DNA of 64,000 nucleotides, taken from assembly GCA_037039925.1 (NCBI GenBank), contig JAXRKP010000433.1, forward strand, positions 245,927 through 309,926, written 5' to 3'. Shown here one piece after another: positions 58,216 to 64,000 of the stretch (positions within the stretch are counted from its first letter, which is position 1; each line of letters opens with the position of its first letter). The notes under the pieces are model-generated. The model worked only from the letters and a program-made list of their open reading frames with translations, had not been told where the DNA came from and searched no databases. The translations under genes and the position numbers were made by a program. Source of the DNA: Doris montereyensis (taxonomy: Eukaryota > Mollusca > Gastropoda > Nudibranchia > Dorididae).

Positions 58216-58387
58216 TACCGAGTCCCTTCGATAATATTCATGTATCACGTCTTCTGGCTCCAGTACTTAATTTTGAACACCACTGAAATATCACGAGTGT
58301 GTATTATCGAATGAAGAAGGAGCAGATGTATAAATATATTATCTAATTATATACACTTTATATATACACACATCTAAAAAACATACA

Positions 58388-58524
<137 letters not shown>

Positions 58525-58923
58525 TATTACTATACACATGTACCTGTAATAATATGTGATGTATCACAAATAACATTTAGATATACTGTAATCATTGTTA
58601 GTACGTGGCTGTGATTTCTGAGAAGTAATTTTGAAGGCATATCCAACTAACGATTTTTTACCCAACCTTTTATCAAGAAAAAAACCATGACAGAAAATAA
58701 CAACCTGCTGCCTTGCAGGCTAGTCTTGAATGACCAAAGGCTAAGGGACTTAACCCTGACAGAAAATAACAAGGCCTGGTAGGGGCCTCAAGGTGGCAGC
58801 TCCCTATCTACCTAGGGTACAGTAGGCTAATCTGCTTATCCGAAAACCTAACTGATGCAGAGAAATAAATACAATATACCAGGCTTGACCTTTCAACGAC
58901 GAAAATGGAAACGAACACGGACT

Positions 58924-59509
58924 ATGACTTTTGGAACATGGAATGTTAGGGCAATAAAGGAAAAGAGTTAGAATTAGTTGAAGAAATGGAAAAATTCAAA
59001 GTAGATGTTTTGGCCATGAAAAGAGGACAAAGGAATAGAAAATGTAGGACAAATCATATTTTAATCTTCTCAGGAATAGATGTCAAAGATAGAGCTAGAG
59101 CAGGAGTAGATCTCCTAGTGCATAAAAGGCATGAAAAGATACTAGAAAGCTGGAAATTTATAAGCCCATGGCTATTAAAGGTAAATATTAAATCAAAAGG
59201 AAAAAAATTAAATCATTAATAACTTATGGACCAAACAAAGACGCCACTAAAGAAGAAAAAGATATCATAGAAAATGATTTACAAATAGCTGCAGAGAATC
59301 TCAAACCCAAAAAGGATCTAATGCTTTTAGGACATTTAAACGCTAGAGTAGACAACAATGTAGAAACATCAGGAGGAGTAATAGGTGAAGAAGGAGAGAC
59401 AACAACTTATCCAAATGGAGAGAGACTCATAGATTTTTGTCTAAAGAATAACATGAAAATAGCAATAGCTTTTTTCCTCATAAAGATATCCACAAATATA
59501 CAAGAGTAA
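58924..59509 (+). pseudogene. LINE copy D endonuclease
   Basis: RTMTFGTWNVRAIK at 58915 starts the domain, then EEMEKFKVDVLAMK. The TETK glutamate block of copy B is deleted here. Next come RARAGVDLLVHKRHEKILES, a break at about 59218, and LLGHLNARVDNNVETSGGVI and GEEGETTTYPNGERLIDFCL. Loss of the catalytic Glu block and the breaks inactivate it. Confidence 0.85.
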
Positions 59510-60196
59510 ATGAAGACAGGTGTGAAAAGTCAATGATAGACTACATAATAGTTAGCAGCTCCAGACATATTCAGTGATCATCACCTAGTGATTGCCAAAG
59601 TGAGATTACTGACTGAAGAAAACAAACAGAAAAGGAAAGAGAAGAAAGCTACTAAACTCAAAATAGAAGAACTAAATAAACCAATAGTAAAACAGGTATA
59701 TCAATATAGGATAAAAGATTTATCAGTGAAAGGCAGATGAATCTGAATGATAGCACAATAGAAGAAAAGTGGCGCTCATCAGTTGTACTGAAGAGGTCTG
59801 TGGTAGGAAACAAATTAAAGGAGAAAGGAAAAGAACAGCATGGTGGAATGAGAATGTCAAAACTAAGATCAAAGAAAAAGAAAGATGCCTGGAAGAAATA
59901 CTTGCAAACAGAGACCAGAGGATATGATAGATTACGTGAATAAAAGAACTATCGCCAAACAGGAAGTGAGGAAAGCAAAACAGGAACAATGGGAAGAGTT
60001 TCGACAAAGACTTCAAGAAAGCTATCAAGGAAATCAAATGCTGTTCGGGGGAGGGGGATGAAGAGTATATGACAGACCAAAACATGCCCAATACGACAAA
60101 TTAAGAATGCCAAAGAAGAAATAGTGAAAGAAGACAGCGAAATCATGGAAACATGGAGAAAGCATTTTCACTAATTACAAAATTCCTCCAGGACGT

Positions 60197-60950
60197 ATGA
60201 AACAATCAGGAAAAGCCCCAGGAGCAGATCAAGTTTATCCAGAAATGGTTAAAAACCAAGGGAGAGAGGTAGACAAACTACTACATGCAATATGCCAACA
60301 AGTATGGAAGTCCAAACAGGTGCCAGACGACTGGAAAAAGGGAACGGTAGTACCAATACATAAGAAAGGATCAACTATGGAATTCTCAAACTATAGAGGG
60401 ATATCACTTCTTAGCGTTCCAGGAAAAGTATATGCCAGGATACTGGAAATGAGACTAAGGAAAAGATTAGAGGATCAGATTGAAGAGCATCAGAGTGGAT
60501 TTAGACCAGGAAGAAGTGTACAAAACCACATATTTACAATTAGACAAATAATAGAAAAATTCCTTGAGCGAAACATTGATTTGTTTTATTGACTTAGAAA
60601 AGGCATTTGACACTGTGAGGAGGGACGAACTATGGCATTCCTTAAAAGAACACAACGTAGAGCAACATTTTATAGAAGCCATTACAAGTTTTTACAATAA
60701 ACCAACATGTGCAGTGAGAGTAGCTGGAAACATATCTGCAGAATTTGATGTAGATATAGGAGTAAAACAGGGTTGTATCCTAAGTCCTCTTTTGTTTATC
60801 ACATTTATGGATTCAGTCGCAAAAGGCATCCTCAAAAATGAAGAAAATGAATGTAGGTATGTGGAAGCTCAAACCAGTAAATGTATCAATGCTTTCTTTT
60901 GCCGATGATTTAGTTCTGTTTGGAATATCAGAAAGTGACCGTCAGTCGAA
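60197..60950 (+). pseudogene. LINE copy D reverse transcriptase
   Basis: Three frame segments join in order: SGKAPGADQVYPEMVKNQ, PDDWKKGTVVPIHKKGSTME, NYRGISLLSVPGKVYARIL, HQSGFRPGRSVQNHIFTIRQ; then (after a shift near 60585) FIDLEKAFDTVRRDELWHSL, GVKQGCILSPLLFITFMDSV; then (after a shift near 60895) MLSFADDLVLFGISESD. FADD holds the catalytic aspartates. All canonical RT blocks are recognisable. Confidence 0.9.
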
Positions 60951-61766
60951 TATCAACATTAAAAACAATGAACTAAATAAAAGAGGAATGAGAGTAGGTA
61001 AATGAAAAGAAAACCAAAACAATGCTAGTAAGTAGGGAAGCTAAAACACAAAATCTTAAATTGGGCAGGGAGAATTTAGAACAAGTTCAAAGCTACAGTT
61101 ACCTAGGAGTAATGATTAACTCAGAGGAAAACTTAGAGAAGAAATCAGCCAGAGAATCCAAAAGGCAAGTGCAATATATAACCATCTAGGAAAGGCATTT
61201 GTAGGTAAGCAAGAATTGTTAACAAAAACCAAAATGGCAATATAGAACAAAGTTTATTGTCCTACTACTCCTACTTTCCTCTATGGCAGCAACATCTGGA
61301 CCTTAGACAGTAGAGAAATCAATAGAGTACAGGCAGCTGAAATGAAATCTCTAAGAAGAGTAGTAGGGAAAACTAAAAGAGAGAAAATCAGAAACACAAC
61401 AATAAAGAGATCAAACCAACGCAGATGGCATAAAAACTAAGATAGAAACAAATCAATTGAGATGGTTTGGGCATGTAAACAGAATGAATGACAACAGAAT
61501 AGCTAAAACAGTGTACAATGCTAAAGCCCAAGGTAAAAGACCAAAAGGCAGACCTCGTAAGAAGATATAAAGAGGCATTGAAGCATAAACAATTAACTTT
61601 TTTGGAAGGAAGCAGAAAATGCCAGGACAGGGCATCCTGGAGAAAGATCATCTGAACCCATACACCGAAAGGTAGAAGGGAACTCATAAAGAAAGAACGA
61701 AAGAAAGATTCCCAGTTTCAAAGGGCTAATAATTCTGGTATCCTAATTTCTTCTGCACCTCTTCCC

Positions 61767-62186
<420 letters not shown>

Positions 62187-62189
62187 TCA

Positions 62190-62310
62190 GTGTCAGATTA
62201 AGGCTCTGCTGGCCCTTAGGCACATCTCGATAGGTGGCCTGAGAATACAGATATTTCGAGCTCACCAATAAAAGGAAGACAATTAAATTCGTCAACAACA
62301 ACAATTATTA
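62190..62310. repeat. Dispersed repeat, partner at 23764-23880
   Basis: It begins CAGATTAAGGCTCTGCTGGC right after the microsatellite. In the 23.8-kb copy no microsatellite adjoins. Confidence 0.6.
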
Positions 62311-62604
62311 CAAATGTTTTAAAAAATCAAAAGGACCCCTTAAAAAAAAAAAATTGTACCGATACTGTAGTTACTATACAATTACACTAGTTAGATTACA
62401 ACTGTGCACTTTTTGCCACTGCAAATTTGTCAGGCTGTCTTATCTTATCATTTGTCTTCTTTTTAAAACAATATTTTGTTTCCTTCTTTATGATTTCTTT
62501 TTGTTATTATTGTTATTGTTATTGTTTTGTTTTCTCCACAATCATTATACGGGAATGTGTTCAAAGGTCACAATCCCCCAAAACGTTATCATTATGTTTT
62601 TTTT

Positions 62605-64000
62605 CTTTCATCTTCAGCTCCCTGTGGAGCAGAGGCCAAACATCAAAGAGCCGCCAGTCATCCCTATCTGCGCCAACGTCTGTAACCCTCCCCGGCTTTT
62701 CCTCCGTCTCGACCTCTCTCTTCCAAGTCATTATTGGCCGCTATCTAGATCTGTTCCCTTGTGGATTCTGTGTCAAGCTTTGTCCAGCCACGTTGGATCT
62801 TGGTCTTCTCATTATTATGACAAATCCGTCTTTAATTCCTTCTCTTTAAATCTGTCTCTGCTGGGAGCTGCTTAGTCCTCTTATGAAGGTCTGCATTGCT
62901 GATGGTGCCAGGCCAACGTACGCGCACAATACGCCCCAGACAGATATTTACAAAGGACTGGAGTCTCTGTAGTGCAGCTTTTGGTGATCTTCCACATCAC
63001 TGAGCCGTACATGAAACGAATTTCACGTTGGAATTGAAGATCTAATTTTAGTTTTTTCTTGGATTGAATTTGCATCTCCAGATCTTTCTCAATGCTAAAA
63101 GTGATTACCTTACTTTTTGGGTGTGGCACGTACCTTAACATTTTCGTCCACTCCTCCCTCTTTATTGATGTTGCTTCTCAAATAGCAGAAACCATTTAAA
63201 TCCTCAAGTACGTCAACATTGATTGTGATGGGGTTACTACTTTTGGCTTTTACTTGATGGATTTTAGTCTTTATCTAGTTGATTTTGAGCTCTAGACCTC
63301 TTGATGCTATATGTACTTCTTTTTGTGTCTGTCTTCTCTCGCATCTGCCTGTGACTATCAGATAATGATGCAGTGTCGCCTTCAAAATCGAGCTGAGAAG
63401 CTAATGTCCATTGTATTCATTTCTTTTGCCTTCAGGTGATTTCTCATTATGTAATCAATGGCTAGTCAGAACAAGAATGTTATTGATTTCAAAGGGTCTG
63501 AGAGCTCACCAGCATGAATAATTATCCCTGCATTTAGATGTACACATGCTTTGAATAAGACTTGTACTCTTTTGGGGACTCAAAAAGTGTCGCAGTAATT
63601 TCACAGGCTCTCTCTATACACACTGTCAAATGCTTGTTCATAATCAATGAAGTTGATATACAGGTATGAATTCCGCTCAAGTGATTGTTCGATGATAATG
63701 TACAGAAATCTGATCTGTGTATGATCTTTCTTTGTGAAATCCTGCTTGTTCCTCTCTAAGCTTGGGATCTACTGCATGTCTTAACCTTTCCAATAAGATA
63801 GTGTTGAATACTTTTTGGTATTGACAAAGTATAATTCCTCTGTAATTTCCACATTCTTGTAGACTTTCCTATTTTGGCAGCACAACTATACAAGCCTCTC
63901 TCCATTCTTGCTGAACACCCTCTGTCTCCTAGACCCTCTTAAACAGAGAGAGTGTAACACTTCTGTTGAGCTTTCTAGACTTCATTGGATTGCTTCTCCT
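62605..64000 (-). mobile_element. LINE of a different family, decayed, cut by the window edge
   Basis: On the minus strand, reading in from 64000: ECGNYRGIILCQYQKVFNTI, LLERLRHAVDPKLREEQAGF, KERSYTDQIRFLYIIIEQSL, LYINFIDYEQAFDSVYRE (the RT block with the first catalytic Asp); later MYGSVMWKITKS and a degraded C terminus DLKRRN...NPQGNRSR...RPIMTWKREVETE, DDWRLFDV and LCSTGS near 62625. These are hallmarks of an animal LINE distinct from copies A-E, probably the same family as the 20.6-kb fragment. Many stops. Confidence 0.8.

Larger units (their letters stand above)
58684..61715 (+). mobile_element. LINE copy D, nearly full length, inactive
   Basis: Same family as A and B. Order: leader monomer (58684-58770), endonuclease (about 58920-59500), linker (59600-60190), reverse transcriptase (60197-60950), C-terminal tail and (GAAA)n end. 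It is the best copy for a consensus. Frameshifts at about 58970, 60590 and 60900 and several stops show it is dead. Confidence 0.92.

Noticed and set aside
62354..62875. 173-codon ORF on the plus strand
   Set aside because: Its second half is the antisense of a decayed LINE C terminus and its first half is T-rich low complexity.

Overview
This is nuclear DNA of an animal: intron-containing genes with GT..AG splice sites, abundant microsatellites, several LINE families, and DNA transposons (piggyBac, mariner, Tigger/pogo types). A mollusc, probably a marine gastropod, is my best guess. That is an inference from the GRB2 sequence (closer in feel to protostome Drk than to vertebrate GRB2) and from SINE-like repeats of the kind common in marine invertebrates. 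No bacterial operon, CRISPR array, rRNA or organelle gene was seen.

Two host genes can be read exon by exon, both on the minus strand. (1) A complete GRB2/Drk/Sem-5 adaptor (SH3-SH2-SH3, 222 aa) in five coding exons between 57473 and 46977. All phases join and the stop lies in the last exon. (2) The 5' part of a TPR-repeat protein, in five coding exons from the ATG at 20050 to 13088. The N-terminal layout recalls ZC3H7, and no later exon was found in the window. Its third exon is one A short of an open frame. A third possible gene is a THAP-domain protein, with a first exon at 32546-32425 and a second exon starting at 27999.

Layout. 1-5.8 kb: a family of direct and inverted repeats around a TSD-flanked LINE (copy A); one arm carries a 27-bp palindromic insert. 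5.8-8.2 kb: microsatellites, a SINE-like copy and a perfect 30-bp-arm hairpin. 8.2-12 kb: LINE copy B with an internally deleted LINE derivative nested in it. 13-20 kb: the TPR gene, whose second intron holds a broken piggyBac element. 20.6-23.9 kb: LINE and PHD-finger relics. 26-30 kb: hairpin, microsatellites and a THAP-like exon. 30.9-32.1 kb: a Tigger-like element with TIRs. 33.9-36.5 kb: a SINE-like copy and two LINE fragments. 36.6-41 kb: no gene seen. 41.15-43.4 kb: a 41-bp satellite array split by a mariner element. 43.6-46.9 kb: SINE-like copies and probable GRB2 3' flank. 47-57.5 kb: GRB2, with repeats in its introns. 57.9-62.2 kb: a SINE, an AT array, LINE copy D and a very long CT array. 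62.6-64 kb: a different LINE running off the right edge.

Most open frames here are decayed transposon pieces or translated simple repeats. The best material is the repeat architecture: palindromic insertions, an internally deleted LINE satellite with its own TSD, and a datable mariner insertion into a satellite. No clearly new multi-gene system was found.
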